DNA from: Cristatella mucedo
Lineage: Eukaryota; Bryozoa; Phylactolaemata; Cristatellidae
Length of the DNA stretch: 64,000 nucleotides
NCBI GenBank assembly: GCA_009760855.2
Contig: WPIO01000014.1
Span: 4,334,501-4,398,500, forward strand
Direction of reading: 5' to 3'
The position numbers were made by a program, and so were the translations under genes. This document shows positions 52,590-64,000 of the stretch, piece after piece (the first letter of the stretch is position 1; every line of letters begins with the position of its first letter). The notes beneath the pieces are model-generated. The model was not told where the DNA came from and ran no database searches. It worked only from the letters and a program-made list of their open reading frames with translations.

Positions 52590-53460
52590 TGAATCAGCTC
52601 GAAATCTAGGTGTCATATTCCAAAGCGACCTCTCGTTAGACGACCATATCAGCTCCACAGTCAAATCCGCCTATTTTCAGCTTCATAGCATTGCTAAAAT
52701 TCGGGCTTGTTTAGATAAAGATACCACATCCAAGTTGGTCCATGCATTCGTGACATCCCGTCTCGACTTCTGCAACTCACTGCTTACTGGCCTACCAGCA
52801 TGTGCGATCAGGCGATTGCAGCTGGTGCAAAACTCTGCAGCTAGGCTTGTCTGTCGTGAGCGTCGCAGTTGCCACATTACTCCACTTCTCGCCGACCTGC
52901 ACTGGCTACCAGTCAAGCAACGGATTGACTTCAAGGTTTTGTCGCTCACTTTTAGGTCCCTTCATTCTATGGCTCCAGCCTATCTGTCAGATATACTACC
53001 CCATCAGGCCAAGCATCGTACGACCCGCTTTTCTGAATCCAACAGTCTAGAAATACCTCATACAAACCTTAAATCCTTTGGAGACCGTGCATTTAGTTCG
53101 TATGCTCCCAAAGCCTGGAACTCCCTCCCGACCTGCGTCAGAACATCCCCTGACCTGACCACATTTAAAAGGAACCTAAAAACACACCTGTTTAGGACAG
53201 CATTTAGTGGGTCCCTGTGATTCGTCCTTGATGTGCTTATGCGTGCTGACACTGTGCATGCTGCCACTAACCACATTTGCATGCTGACCCCGTGCATGTC
53301 ACCCCTAACCATATCATTCATTTCGTTTGTTTTTCAAGCATGATTTTACTTACCATTCCATTGCATTTCACTTTACAGCAAATGTAAAGCGCCTAGAGAG
53401 AGATTAAGTTCTCTGAGGGCGCTTTATCAAGTGAATTATTATTATTATTATTATTATTAC
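52590..53460 (+). mobile_element. LINE family A, best-preserved 3' half
   Basis: An open frame continues to TGA at 53218-53220: LGVIFQSDLSLDDHISS, FVTSRLDFCNSLLTGLP, DLHWLPVKQRIDFKVLSLTF, YAPKAWNSLPTC, FKRNLKTHLF. It is the C-terminal domain of a CR1/L2-like ORF2. The 3' UTR and stem-loop tail (AAAGCGCCTAGAGAGAGATT, GAGGGCGCTTTATCAAGTGA) with ATT repeats follow. The lack of stops suggests a young copy. Confidence 0.93.
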
Positions 53461-53649
53461 GTTTTGTCTGCTTAGACCCCGTGTTCAATACAGAACCGTA
53501 GACATGTCATTGCGAAATGCTTGGAGCTTTGTTTAGAACCTCGAAGCTCTAAAGATTGGCCCACTCTCACTACTCTTAAGGTCAGCTCTGCTTGAACTAA
53601 GTGTATCCACTGATTTAATGCGGCTGATTCTTCCCATTGCTCGCTGTAA

Positions 53650-53835
53650 CGCACAGGTCTCAGTGTACCCTGGGTCTTCGTCAATGGGTAAGGCACTCGC
53701 ACTACCCGACTCAGGTCACGGATTCGAGTCCTGGATGGACCAGGTGATCCTGCAGTCCACACTGCCGTTGGAGGAGGCATTGCTGCTAAGGCTCTCCCAC
53801 TACTATGTGCAAGCGGCTTTTGAATCCACGGAGCC
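53650..53835 (+). mobile_element. tRNA-derived SINE, family A
   Basis: GTCTTCGTCAATGGGTAAGG (A-box region), CACGGATTCGAGTCCTGG (B-box), then GCTGCTAAGGCTCTCCCACT. Confidence 0.72.
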
Positions 53836-54207
53836 TAATCCTACTTTAGCCACACACAACTCAAATGAAGAGGGCATTGAATTCATAAACTTAATTTTAG
53901 CATCTAGGAAAACGGCCAAGGAGCACAATCAGCCCAGAGATACTGACGGCAAGATATTGCGCTAGTAGAAAAGCACGCGATAGAAACCGGCCATCGCTCG
54001 TATCGTAGCGATAGCTCCGGCATCAGCCTCACTTTCAATCTCGCTCTCAGCCTACCCCTGTTGGAGGGAGCCCTACGCTGCGACTGTCCGGTCCCGTTCG
54101 ACAATCTGCAGCCTGAGAAGCGATGCAAGGGTCACGGCAGCTTTAGTGTCGAACCACGCTACGGGCGTGAACTCGGCTGACAGCGAGCACGAAGTACGCG
54201 AGCTCAC

Positions 54208-54550
54208 CTGGCGAGGAGGCGACGAGGCGACCGAAGCCCGGAGGCCTGGAGCTCAACGCGTCAGAATGGCCGACGAAGGCCTCCACTATGGCTTCGTGAC
54301 TGCCCAGCATCACTATTGGCCTTCTGCTGACATAGAAAGTCATTATCTCGCCGAAAAGTCTCTGAAAACGCGCGATTCGCTTAATGCACAATCCCTTGTT
54401 GAAGCCGATGTTTCCCAGCAGCGGCCACGGAGCCGGGCCAGGAGGATAAGAGCGTCTCCTTCCCTTGTGGGCCGACAAGAAGACCGCTGCTGCAATGCTT
54501 ATCAAAGCCGCCCACGCCGCAGCGTTCAGGTCTTCCGATGGCCACTTCAT
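54208..54550 (-). CDS. CYP2-clan cytochrome P450, exon 1 (membrane anchor)
   Basis: The ATG at 54550 begins MKWPSEDLN. A hydrophobic anchor follows (about residues 10-25, AAWAALISIAAAVFLSA), then a basic RRR stop-transfer, the Pro-rich hinge PPGPAPWPLLGN, and ALSSRPPGF near the donor CAG/GTGAGC at 54207. The longer in-frame ATG at 54655 would put 35 residues before the anchor, so the inner one is chosen. Exons 1-5 total about 486-499 residues, normal for a microsomal P450. This is the start of a 19.3-kb - strand gene. The substrate cannot be predicted. Confidence 0.94.
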
Positions 54551-55529
54551 TTTCGTTTCGTGGCCTAAGAAGAAAAGGCAGAACAAAGAAGGTCGTCCCT
54601 GCAGCCTACTAGCTGCCCCCCATCGTACAGGTTCGACGACGCTCAAGAGAGCCATTCAATTGGCGTTAAAGCTGCCATGATGTTTCCGCATACGCCCGCT
54701 AGGTAGAACTGTGGTTCGAGACTGAAATGAAGGTGGTGGTCATATAACCTTCGTCTCAATCTCAATCCATCTCTATCGTCCCTAGCACTTCGACGTCGTG
54801 GAATCTACGCTATATCTCATTTCTAAACTCATGCAGCATCACAAATACATGTTTGAGATGGCTGAAATTATTTAAGGCTAAAGACTTAGAAACGACTTGA
54901 AGTTACTCAGCAAAACTTAACGAAGGAATGGTAAGAACTCTATCCGATTTCAGGGAGAAAGCCGGTCGTGCACGAGGCAGGCAGAAAATCGACACCGCTG
55001 ACACATTCTCATTACGGTCAGTAACGTGGCGGCATGGTTTATATAATATTAAGCAGCTATTAGTTCGTACCATATTGGATAGCGCCATGTGCAACTGAGA
55101 AATCGCATGCAGGTGCCACAAAATAATATCAAGCGTTCACCAGAATAAAGTAGTCCACCGGCAGGTGAGCGCCACCTTATACTGCCGCTGCCCACGATAA
55201 CGTTGGAGGAGGCCGAGTCAAGGTGGAATGTTACTAGCTTCATGATCTACAAACCTGGCTTCAAAATCCAATTTAAAAAAAAAACAGATATTGGACAGAA
55301 AAAACCAGGCAGACAGCATGCAACGATATAGACATCAAAGACTGTTGAAAGCTAAGAGTTAGTCAGTGGCTATACGAGCCATGGTCACGCGAGGTCAAGT
55401 AGCACCAGCCCGTGGTCCCGGGTGAATACCATTCCTCACCACTAGCCGCTTTTGTGGGCCGTCCACTGTACCCATATCAATTGTTATTCCTATCAGAGAA
55501 TCCGTTCGTAACGGTCGTATTATCAAGAA

Positions 55530-55660
55530 TCAGACAATAATAATAATAGTACTAATAATAATAATATATTTGCACGGCGCTCTCAGAGAACTGAATCTCT
55601 TTCCAGGCATTTTACAGATGCTGTATAGAAAGCATTACCAAATGATTATTTGGTCACACA
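55530..55660 (-). mobile_element. LINE family A 3' tail
   Basis: AAT repeats then CACGGCGCTCTCAGAGAACT, GAATCTCTTTCCAGGCATTT. Confidence 0.75.
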
Positions 55661-55664
55661 AGAC

Positions 55665-57775
55665 AAAGAGGAAGATGTCTGACAGCTTGCCTTACCTACT
55701 GCCCGTCATAGACTCTACATTCTAAATATCGGTACCTTATGTGGCTCCATCTGCCAGCTTACGCTCTCTGCGATCTGAATGCACAGCGTATAGGCATATA
55801 GCACAGGCGTACCTTTGGTATACTTATTCTATTAGTGTAAGCTTGATTCCTGTAGCAGTCTTTAACACGGTCTGGTCGTTAAACACGGCAATGCAAATGT
55901 CAGCAAACGAACATCCGTACGAGAGAACTGCTAAGAGCACTAGGGATAGCCTCCAAAAGACGTCTCTTGGTCTTGCACAAGTATTGTAAGCCTTGGACTG
56001 TCAGAAGTTGGGGCCGTACAATTTATAGTACTTCTATTCTTAGCTTTTCAAAAACTTAGCCTTCGGATTAGCTGAATTGACCTGTATCCGTCTTGTTTAC
56101 CGCTGGGTTTATGCGATCAGAATTTAGTACAACCTTGGAGTACGACCAGCAGGATCTTAATGGAAGTTGATCACGAGCTTCCAAGGGCGGCATAATCATC
56201 AAAGAAAATTGGCTCTGTAGGTCATGTAAAACCTTAGTGATGTAAATACAGCACGCTAGTTACAGACGTGGACAACAGTTAGGGGTCGAAAGTGGTCACG
56301 GGAATCTGAGAGCCATCTGCCTTCCGATTAATGCCCCATCGTGGATCGTGGGCCCACCGCTAATGCATATGTCATCCATAATGCACAGCAATGCACCGCG
56401 GCACGAGGCGAAATGCTTCGGCCGCTTCAATCAGGACACCAACACGCTGATCGCGAGTGACCCGATGTTCTGCTGTCTCGTGCTGTGGCAGCAGCGGTGC
56501 AGATCGCCGAGCCGCTCGCCACATGGCAGAGCACGTGCCGACGACTGCGGCCTCTGCTGCCAGGCCGCCGGCTGGCCAAGAGCCAGCGGCCGTGGCCAGC
56601 AGCGAATCGCCGGCCTGCAGCGGACCGCCCGCCCTGCAGCGGACCGCCGGCCTGCAGTTGACTGCCCGCCTTCGAGGTCACCAATGACCCAGCGACCAGG
56701 AGGAGGAGCACAAATTTAGATGCACGTCAATAATACTCACCGACAATGCCACTAGGCGATCAACTCACTCATCGCAACCTAACGGCCATGACTATTTCGT
56801 CTTCATCGACAGCTTCAGTTATTTATTTGTTAGCACAAACTTTCAAGCTCCCGTGGTACTTGTCCTCCTTGCCTTTTTCTTGACGAAGGTGAAGTCTATG
56901 GTGATATGTGGCTCTAACATGTGGAGCAGCTTGGTTCGCCCACGCGCGGACGCCTGTGCTCACGTTCAGCTTTTGTAGCTTTTTTTATTAGCAGCCTTTG
57001 GCTAGTGCTTCGTAATTCGTACTGCTTATGCTAACCAGTTGGTCGAATGCTCTTCCAGACTGTGGCTACTCGGTCGCGGAGTTCGCTACAAGGCTGTGAA
57101 TATAGCCCAGATGGTCGGCAGCAATGCTCCGAAACTCAAGCTGAGGCCCTAAGTGTTGCATTCTTCGGCTAACTACACATCTTCCCTCAAGTTTACCGTA
57201 GAGTGTGACGCCTATGTGCACGATAATCATCATGTTCACGGTAGAGGAGAGCAATCGCACATACCTAATTGTCCGCTATGGGTCAACTGGGCAAGCGGTC
57301 ACTCGGGTCGTAAGCCGTTGCCGAGTTGGCGTCTATTCAATAATCTGTCAATCAGGACCTCGTGCAGCACATCCGTCAAAGCCACTGCCCCAGGGCGAGC
57401 GAATAAGCTAAAGAAAATCTTCAGCACGACGTCCAACCAGATTAGGAGTATCGGACCTCAAAGCCTTGCACAGAATCATAAGCTGTGAGAAGAAACCGAC
57501 AACAACTCTGACGTGAAAATGAGACCTCATCTTGTCGGCAGGACCGTGGCTAGCGTCATGGGTCCGTTTTGAAATAATCTTCCGCTGGCTTTGATCGGAC
57601 TAACAAGACTGAAAAATCATCAGCGGGACATGCAAGATCCTGGACGACATTCCTTTTGGGTAAAAACACATCCGGCCTAACGCAAAGTCTAGATCTCCGC
57701 GAAGCAGTCGACAAGCTCTCTAATGAGAATGCTCTGGTGTTTTAAGGATACCGACGCAGTAGCGCAACGTTGCTA
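55665..57775. other. no recognised gene; GC-rich minisatellite inside
   Basis: At 56610-56668 three 19-bp units of CTGCAGCGGACCGCC type are in tandem. Frames over this area are repeats or shadows. No splice-supported exon was found. Confidence 0.5.
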
Positions 57776-57779
57776 GTGC

Positions 57780-58260
57780 AAGATTGCCCAGTTCGATTGC
57801 CTGCGTCGGTTGACTAACGGATACGGAGCAAAGTTCTTACGCTGATCCTCAAGGCCCGAAGAGACTTGGCTCTTCCATACCTAGCTGAACTGCTGCACCA
57901 GTTTGACAATGAATTAGCTGTTCGATTCCTCCGCTTGAAAACCTTTGGTGACAGAAGCTTTTGCTCTGCAGGTCCTAGACTGTGGAATTCACTTCCACGA
58001 TTTTTACCCAACGACAACTACTCTACTGCCGCTGACTACGGCTCATCCATTCCAGCCGTCCTGCGCTGCTGCTTCCACGCTGCTCGCTACTTCGACCGCT
58101 CTCCTGACCCTGCTTCTTATGTTCTCTTTGCTTCGCGAGATGAAGTCAGTTGGCTAAGGAATGCGTACCGAGAGCTGCTTAGGCTGCGAGTGCTCTATAC
58201 AAAACTCTCCCTCGTAGCACCCACTTGGTCTGTGTGGCTTTCTGGAGTTACAGACGGAAA
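57780..58260 (+). mobile_element. LINE family B 3' fragment
   Basis: Readings YLAELLHQF, FGDRSFCSAGPRLWNSLPRF match the reverse of 531-960 and 61590-61976. Its 5' part has a deletion after HQF. Confidence 0.85.
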
Positions 58261-58339
58261 TACAAAAAAGATAAACCTTGCATCGTGCCTTCGCTTCTGC
58301 CGAGCCCGCAGCCCGGTGGCGCATGCGAATGCAGCCAGC

Positions 58340-58570
58340 ATATTAATAATAATAATAATAATAATGGTAGTAGCAATGATAGTAATGCACTTGATAAAGC
58401 ACCCTCAGAGAACTCAATCTCTTTCTAGAGGGTTTACATTTGCTGCAAAGGGAAACGCGATTGAATAGTGAATTGAATATCATGCTTGATAAACAACATG
58501 AATAACATGGTTAGGGGCGACATGCACAGGGTCAGCATGCAAATATGGTTAGTGGCAGCGTGCACAATCC
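58340..58570 (-). mobile_element. LINE family A 3' tail
   Basis: AAT repeats, CACTTGATAAAGCACCCTCA, then ATGGTTAGGGGCGACATGCA and GTCAGCATGCAAATATGGTT. Confidence 0.85.
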
Positions 58571-58599
58571 GAAACTGGAGTCGCCTATCCAGGAGAACG

Positions 58600-60010
58600 C
58601 TATCGAGCAATGTCCCACAGCATCGCCGAGCACTGAACGCTCCTCACTGCGCTTGGCTACCCGGTTCGACTAGCGATCGATACGGAGCAGTTGACGAGCC
58701 CAATTCGAAACTGGAGGGCGGGCAGACTAAGCAAGTAGGAAGCCCAGAGGTCATTGCATCGAGAAGAAACAGTGGCGCGCGACCGCCCGTGTACTGACAC
58801 GTGGCCAAGCTACGACGGTTATGCAACACTGCAACGGCTTACGGCGGTCTCTTGGTCCCCCCCCCCCGAAGGTTGACAGCAGCAGGGAACGTAGGTGCTA
58901 GAGCAAATCAGCTCAGTCGCAGCCGCGCCGAAGCCTACACGCATCTACAAAGTCACATCAAAGCGCAGCCTTGGCGAGCGGCGGCAGCTCGTGCGGCGAG
59001 TCCATCGGGCACTCGAAAATAGGAGTAGTTTAGTTAGCGGCCTCGTTTTCCCGCTCACCTGTCGGCGACCGTTGACCCGCGCGTCGTCGCCGCAGCTGCG
59101 TTCGCCAAGGCCGTTGCGCGTCGCTCTAGCGCCGGACGCTGGAACGCCGACGCTCAAGGCTCTCGCCCGAGAGAGCCGTCGGGCGATTCGCGAAATTTCC
59201 GACGAGACCGGCGGCCGATCCGCTTCGAAGCCGCCCGCGGCTCTCGCGGGGGCGGGCGCTGAGGAAAACCGGCCAATCTGCGCCGCCGAATTCTCGCCCC
59301 CCTCCAAATTAAAGCGTCGCTAGTTTCCGTAACAAGCTGGCAAATGGCGCCAGTGGGCGTAACTTGGGAATGTGCCAGGGGGAGCTCGAGGTTGCTAGCC
59401 GCGAGCTGCTGCCACGACCGCTCTGGCGCTGAGCTGAGGCACTCATCGGGCGTAGCGACTCCACTCAGGAAGAGGGCTCCGAGCGGCCAACTCCGCCGAG
59501 TCGAACGATATGGAATGACCTGCTAAATAATCTTGTAAAGACCAACAATTTGCCCAACGATTGGTTAGCCATAATCCGCCCAAACGAGCGGCGCTCGCTG
59601 GGGGGGGGGGGCAAAAAGGGGCTGCAACTCTGGGCTGCAGGACAGTGCGGCGGCCGGCCAGGAGCGGAGACGCATGTTTCGCACGCACGAGCGCCGAGCT
59701 GCCCTGCCGCGAAGGCGGTGGGGCGCGGCGGGGCGGAGCGAGAATGACCCCGATCGTCCGAGCCGATACGCCCGAGCGGCGACTGCGGGCGCAGACCATT
59801 CACCTCGGTAGCATCGATTCGGGATGTACGGACCTCTAGATGTTTCGGCCACTGTAGCGCATTTCTTTCGCGCGAGACTTTCTCGCGCGAACGGCGACTG
59901 CCGCTTGCGCCACGTGCAGACACAGGACGACATGTCGCTCTCTCGGTCGATTCGGTGCGTGAGCTGTTTAAGTTCGGTGCGTGAGCTGTTTAAGTTCGCT
60001 AGAGCTTCGT
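58600..60010. other. GC- and CpG-rich stretch without recognised gene
   Basis: CpG-dense sequence with C- and G-homopolymers (58858-58868, 59600-59611). Overlapping open frames on both strands are explained by composition. A 22-bp direct duplication (TCGGTGCGTGAGCTGTTTAA type) lies at 59953-59998. It could be a promoter island of an unseen gene; I found no exon. Confidence 0.5.
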
Positions 60011-60039
60011 CGATAGCCTGCCGCTCCACCGAACGCACG

Positions 60040-60555
<516 letters not shown>

Positions 60556-60599
60556 CTCAGAACGAGCAGCCACAAAAACAGAGCATTAACAAAATGCGC

Positions 60600-61370
60600 T
60601 ACCTCGAGCGAGCCGGCGTCCTTGCATTTTTCTGCATGCGAACGTTAGGCCCCGTCTCGTGGGCCACGCAGTCGAACACGTAAAAAACGCCTCTACATAC
60701 GTGCAGACTCAGCCGTTGCAGATGACTTACCGAGGTACACCTAGCTCCGAAGCTGCCAAGACTTCGTCTCTCAGACTAATGTGGCAGCAATTTTCCAGTG
60801 CGCTTTATGTACCGCTCACGAGCCGCCAAACATCACGCAATAAATCAGGATCGCTAGTGAGGTAAGCCGCATCTAGTCTGTACGCGAAGGACGTTCCGAG
60901 TCTAGTCAGCCGCGAACGAACGGTCTCGAATTTCCTCTGCCTGTAGCTAGCTAGTGCTCCGCGTCTGCGCCGTCAGCGTTGCACTGTTCGGAGGTAGGAG
61001 CTAGCCCATCGTTGTGAGGAGGCTGTAATGGATACGTTCGTCCTGTTTACTTGGCAATACGTTAGAGCCGGAAATCGAGCGCTCCCGGAAGGGGGGGGGC
61101 ACAAAAACAGTAGACACGGCGAAGTCTCAAACAGTATACGCCTGATTTTGTCGACATTTTGTCCTTCGTGGGTTTCACTCGTTCAGCGGCCGTTCCATTA
61201 TTGACCAGAGCAAGCGGCGGTGACAGCCACGATGGCTCGTCTGCCGTTTTATAAAATGAGGATATTGAATCAGCTAAGATCAGCTAACCTTTGAATATAT
61301 ATTTTTCTAGTAGACTCTTCCCGGTACACTTGCCGGTCAGCCGACCTGGCCCACCCACACCCCAAGCTGC
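60600..61370. other. no recognised feature
   Basis: Mixed-composition DNA with a G-run at 61090-61099; no gene or repeat identified. Confidence 0.5.
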
Positions 61371-61374
61371 AACA

Positions 61375-62345
61375 TGGCTTGTAATGTAATGAAATGTAAC
61401 GTATCTCCGTCTGTAACTCCACAAAGTCATAGCTGGTTTGGTCTAGCGGTTAAGGTGCTCGCCCCGACTAATGTCTGACTGAGGTCGTGGGCTCGAGCTC
61501 CGAGGCATATGTGAAGCGCCTGAATAGAGATGAAGTTCTCTTAGGGCGCTATATAAATGAATTATTAAATTATAAAGGCCATGTGGGTGTTATGCAGTAG
61601 AGCTTTTTACAGCGCACTCACAGCCTAAGCGGCTTTCGGTACGCATTCGGTACCCAACAGACTTCGTCTCACGCAACAAAGAGAAAGTGGGAAGCATAGC
61701 AGAGTCAGGAGAGCAGTTGAGGTAGTGAGTACCATGGAAGTAGCAGCTCAGGACCGCTGAAAAAGATGTGCCATAGTCGGCAGTAGGAGAGTAGTTGTCG
61801 TTGCGTAAGAATTGTGGAAGCGAGTTCCACAGTCTAGGACCTGCTGAGCTAAATCTTCTGTCGCCAACGGTCTTTAAGCGGAGGAATGGGACAGCTAATT
61901 TATTGTCCACACAGGATCTGAGGGCGCGAACAGACTGAAATGGATGCAGCAGTTCAGCTAGGTACGAAAGAGCCAAGCCGTGGCGGGCCTTGTGGGTCAG
62001 CGTAAGAACCTTGCTCTAAATCCGTTGGTCAACCGGCATCCATCTTAGCTCTTTTAGCAAAGGAGACACGTGCTCAAACCGCTGGGACTTGAAGACCAGC
62101 CTTGCAGCCATGTTCATAGTCAGCTGCAGTGGCCTAATTGCTTTTTTTGGTAGCGCAGCCAATAGAAATCTGCAATAATCAAGCCGAGACAGAACTAAGG
62201 AGCTAGTTAAAAATTTTGCAAGCCACTGTTGAAGACAGCTCCTAATCTTGGATAGGGATAGGACGTGATGGCTAGCTGCAGAAGCAGTCTTCCGAATGAA
62301 GCTTTTAAAATTGAGGCAGTTGTCGAAAACGACACCTAAATTTCG
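61375..62345 (-). mobile_element. LINE family B, 3' fragment with nested SINE
   Basis: Antisense GPRLWNSLPQF and YLAELLHPF blocks; the 3' end has TGTAATGTAATGAAATGTAA. The fragment continues to about 62345 with readings like the copy at 531-1322. A family B SINE at 61430-61577 splits its 3' UTR. Confidence 0.88.
61430..61577 (+). mobile_element. short tRNA-derived SINE, family B
   Basis: A-box TTGGTCTAGCGGTTAAGG, B-box GGTCGTGGGCTCGAGCTCC, LINE-like tail GTGAAGCGCCTGAATAGAG and TTAGGGCGCTATATAAATGA. Sequence CATAA lies left and ATTATAAA right. Confidence 0.85.
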
Positions 62346-62379
62346 AGCACGTGGTGATGGTCGTACAATAGCATCACCT

Positions 62380-64000
62380 ATTAATAATAATAATAATAAT
62401 AATTCACTTGATAAAGCGCCCTCAGAGAACTTAATCTCTCTCTAGGCGCTTTACATTTGCTGTAAAGTGAAATGCAATTGAATGGTAAGTAAAATCATGC
62501 TTGAAAAACAAACGAAATGAATAATATGGTTAGGGGTGACATGCACAGAGTCAGCACGCATAAGCACATCAAGGACGAATCACAGGGACCCACTAAATGC
62601 TGTCCTAAACAGGTGTGTTTTTAGGTTCCTTTTAAATGTGGTCAGGTCAGGGGATGTTCTGACGCAGGTCGGGAGGGAGTTCCAGGCTTTGGGAGCATAT
62701 GAACTACATGCACGGTCTCCAAAGGATTTAAGGTTTGTATGAGGTATTTCTAGACTGTTGGATTCAGAAAAGCGGGTCGTACGATGCTTGGCCTGATGGG
62801 GTAGTATATCTGACAGATAGGCTGGAACCATAGAATGAAGAGACCGAAAAGTGAGCGACAAAACTTAGAAGAGTAAAGCCTTTTAATCCAGCCACACGCT
62901 TAGGGTGTCCTATGAGCAGCAGTTTGGTTTTATCGTCATTTAATTTCAGGAAGTTTTCCGACATCCAGGATCGAATATCGGCAAGGCAAGCATTCAATTT
63001 TTCAGTTACTGCAGCATATTCCGACGGTTTGAATGATAAATACAACTGAGTATTGTCAGCATAAAAGTGATATCCTATTCCATGGGCCTTAATCACTTTT
63101 CCCAGAGGTTGTGTATAAATGGAGAACAGCAAGGGACCGAGTACAGACCCTTGAGGGACTCCACAGGTGACCTTTCTCGTGTGTGAGACCTGACCCCAAC
63201 ACGACGCGGATTGCACACGATCAGACAAGTACGATTATAACCACACCAGAGCTTCGTCCACCGGACCGATCGTTGTTCTCAATATTTCAAGCAGAACATC
63301 GTGATCAATGGTGTCGAAGGCAGCAGATAGATCTAGCAGAGCTAGGTCAGTGACATTCCCGTCGTCGTTGCCACGTAGAATGTCATTGTTAACACGGAGG
63401 AGAGCAGTTTCAAGGGAGTGCTGCCTCTTGAACCCTGATTGAAATGTTTCTGCCATGTCATTCTTTTCAATATGTTCAACCACCTGCTTAGCGACAATTT
63501 CTTCAAGAATCTTTGACAAGAAAGGGAGAAGGGAAACAGGGTGATAGTTTGCGAGGACCTCTGTGTCTAATCCAGGCTTTTTAGGTATGGGTCTAACGAT
63601 TGCCGATTTGAAGGACTTAGGGACGACCCCTTTTCCCAGAGAAGCATTAAAAATCTTGGTTATGGCAGGGCTAAGTTGGTCTGCTAGTGAAGACAACAGA
63701 GATGAAGGTATAAGGTCTTCAGGAGACGAGCTCTTTTTGCTTGACCTCATTAAGGTAGCCACATCGCATGCAGAAACCTCGGAGAACCTTGTAAGGAAGG
63801 TCACAGGTTGTGGACCCGCGATTGCTTTAGTCTGAGGAGGCTTAATAGAGGCACGAATGTGCACAATTTTTTAAGTAAAGAAGGCTGAACAAATTTCGGC
63901 TGAGTCCTTAATATCTGGGGAGTCAGACCTCTCAGTATTGGCCAGTAAATGGTTTACTGTCTTATAAATCTGTTTAGAGTCCGACTGGCAGGAATTCAGC
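62380..64000 (-). pseudogene. LINE family A with reverse transcriptase domain, inactive, continues past the window
   Basis: In antisense order from 64000: [87 protein letters not shown] and [13 protein letters not shown], then [20 protein letters not shown]. Stops interrupt at about 63872 and 63234. The catalytic YADD box reads YADN. An internal deletion near 62870 joins the thumb region to the [10 protein letters not shown] block. The 3' tail is at 62380-62460. Family: CR1/L2-like non-LTR retrotransposon. Confidence 0.93.

Larger units (their letters stand above)
51096..54207 (-). other. P450 intron 1
   Basis: Holds a GGAA tetranucleotide run (51225-51262), a LINE A copy (52590-53460) and a SINE (53650-53835). 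The part 51270-52580 shows nothing recognisable. Confidence 0.75.

Noticed and set aside
58895-59923. 142-, 152- and 120-codon frames in the CpG-rich stretch
   Set aside because: No motif, no splice support, and opposing frames overlap; composition explains them.

Overview
The window is nuclear DNA of a repeat-rich animal, probably an aquatic invertebrate; the species cannot be named from the sequence. The evidence is spliced genes with canonical GT/AG introns, CR1/L2-like LINEs, tRNA-derived SINEs, Ty3/gypsy remnants, and one large virus-like DNA transposon. No bacterial genes are seen.

Layout: (1) 1-9176 holds the last three exons of a ubiquitin-specific protease most like USP37 (+ strand, stop at 6109), old LINE, SINE and piggyBac-like debris, a perfect 20-bp inverted repeat at 7695-7740, and a tandem duplication. 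(2) 9177-29192 is one Maverick/Polinton-type element of 20,016 bp with terminal inverted repeats, each of which is also a 119-bp palindrome. It is flanked by a near-perfect 7-bp target duplication (ACGCTAT/ACGCCAT). It carries a protein-primed type B DNA polymerase, retroviral-type integrase, double jelly-roll major capsid candidate, penton-like protein, YqaJ/lambda-type exonuclease, adenovirus-like minor virion candidates, zinc-binding and membrane proteins, several small unknown genes, four proteins with phage tail-fibre-like repeats, and an antisense AP2-HNH homing endonuclease remnant. Most long genes are broken by frameshifts or stops. No packaging ATPase or adenain-type protease was recognised. 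(3) 29193-34900 holds Ty3/gypsy integrase remnants and LINE/SINE debris. (4) 35252-54550 is a complete five-exon CYP2-clan cytochrome P450 gene on the - strand, including a haem-binding last exon that has no start codon of its own. Its introns are full of LINE tails, SINEs, a solo LTR, a minisatellite and a 0.7-kb CT microsatellite. (5) 55000-64000 has no recognised host gene: it holds a GC-rich stretch, a GA-rich satellite and two LINE copies running to the window edge.

How parts work together: the Polinton genes would replicate (polymerase, exonuclease), integrate (integrase) and package (capsid, penton-like, minor proteins) the element, with the fibre-like proteins as candidate surface or attachment proteins. 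A TATATAGA-like box abuts most of its start codons, sometimes overlapping the upstream stop or driving two divergent genes. Two host LINE fragments lie inside the element, so this copy has been resident and decaying. The LINE 3' tail hairpin recurs on a short tRNA-derived SINE family, which suggests the SINEs use the LINE machinery.
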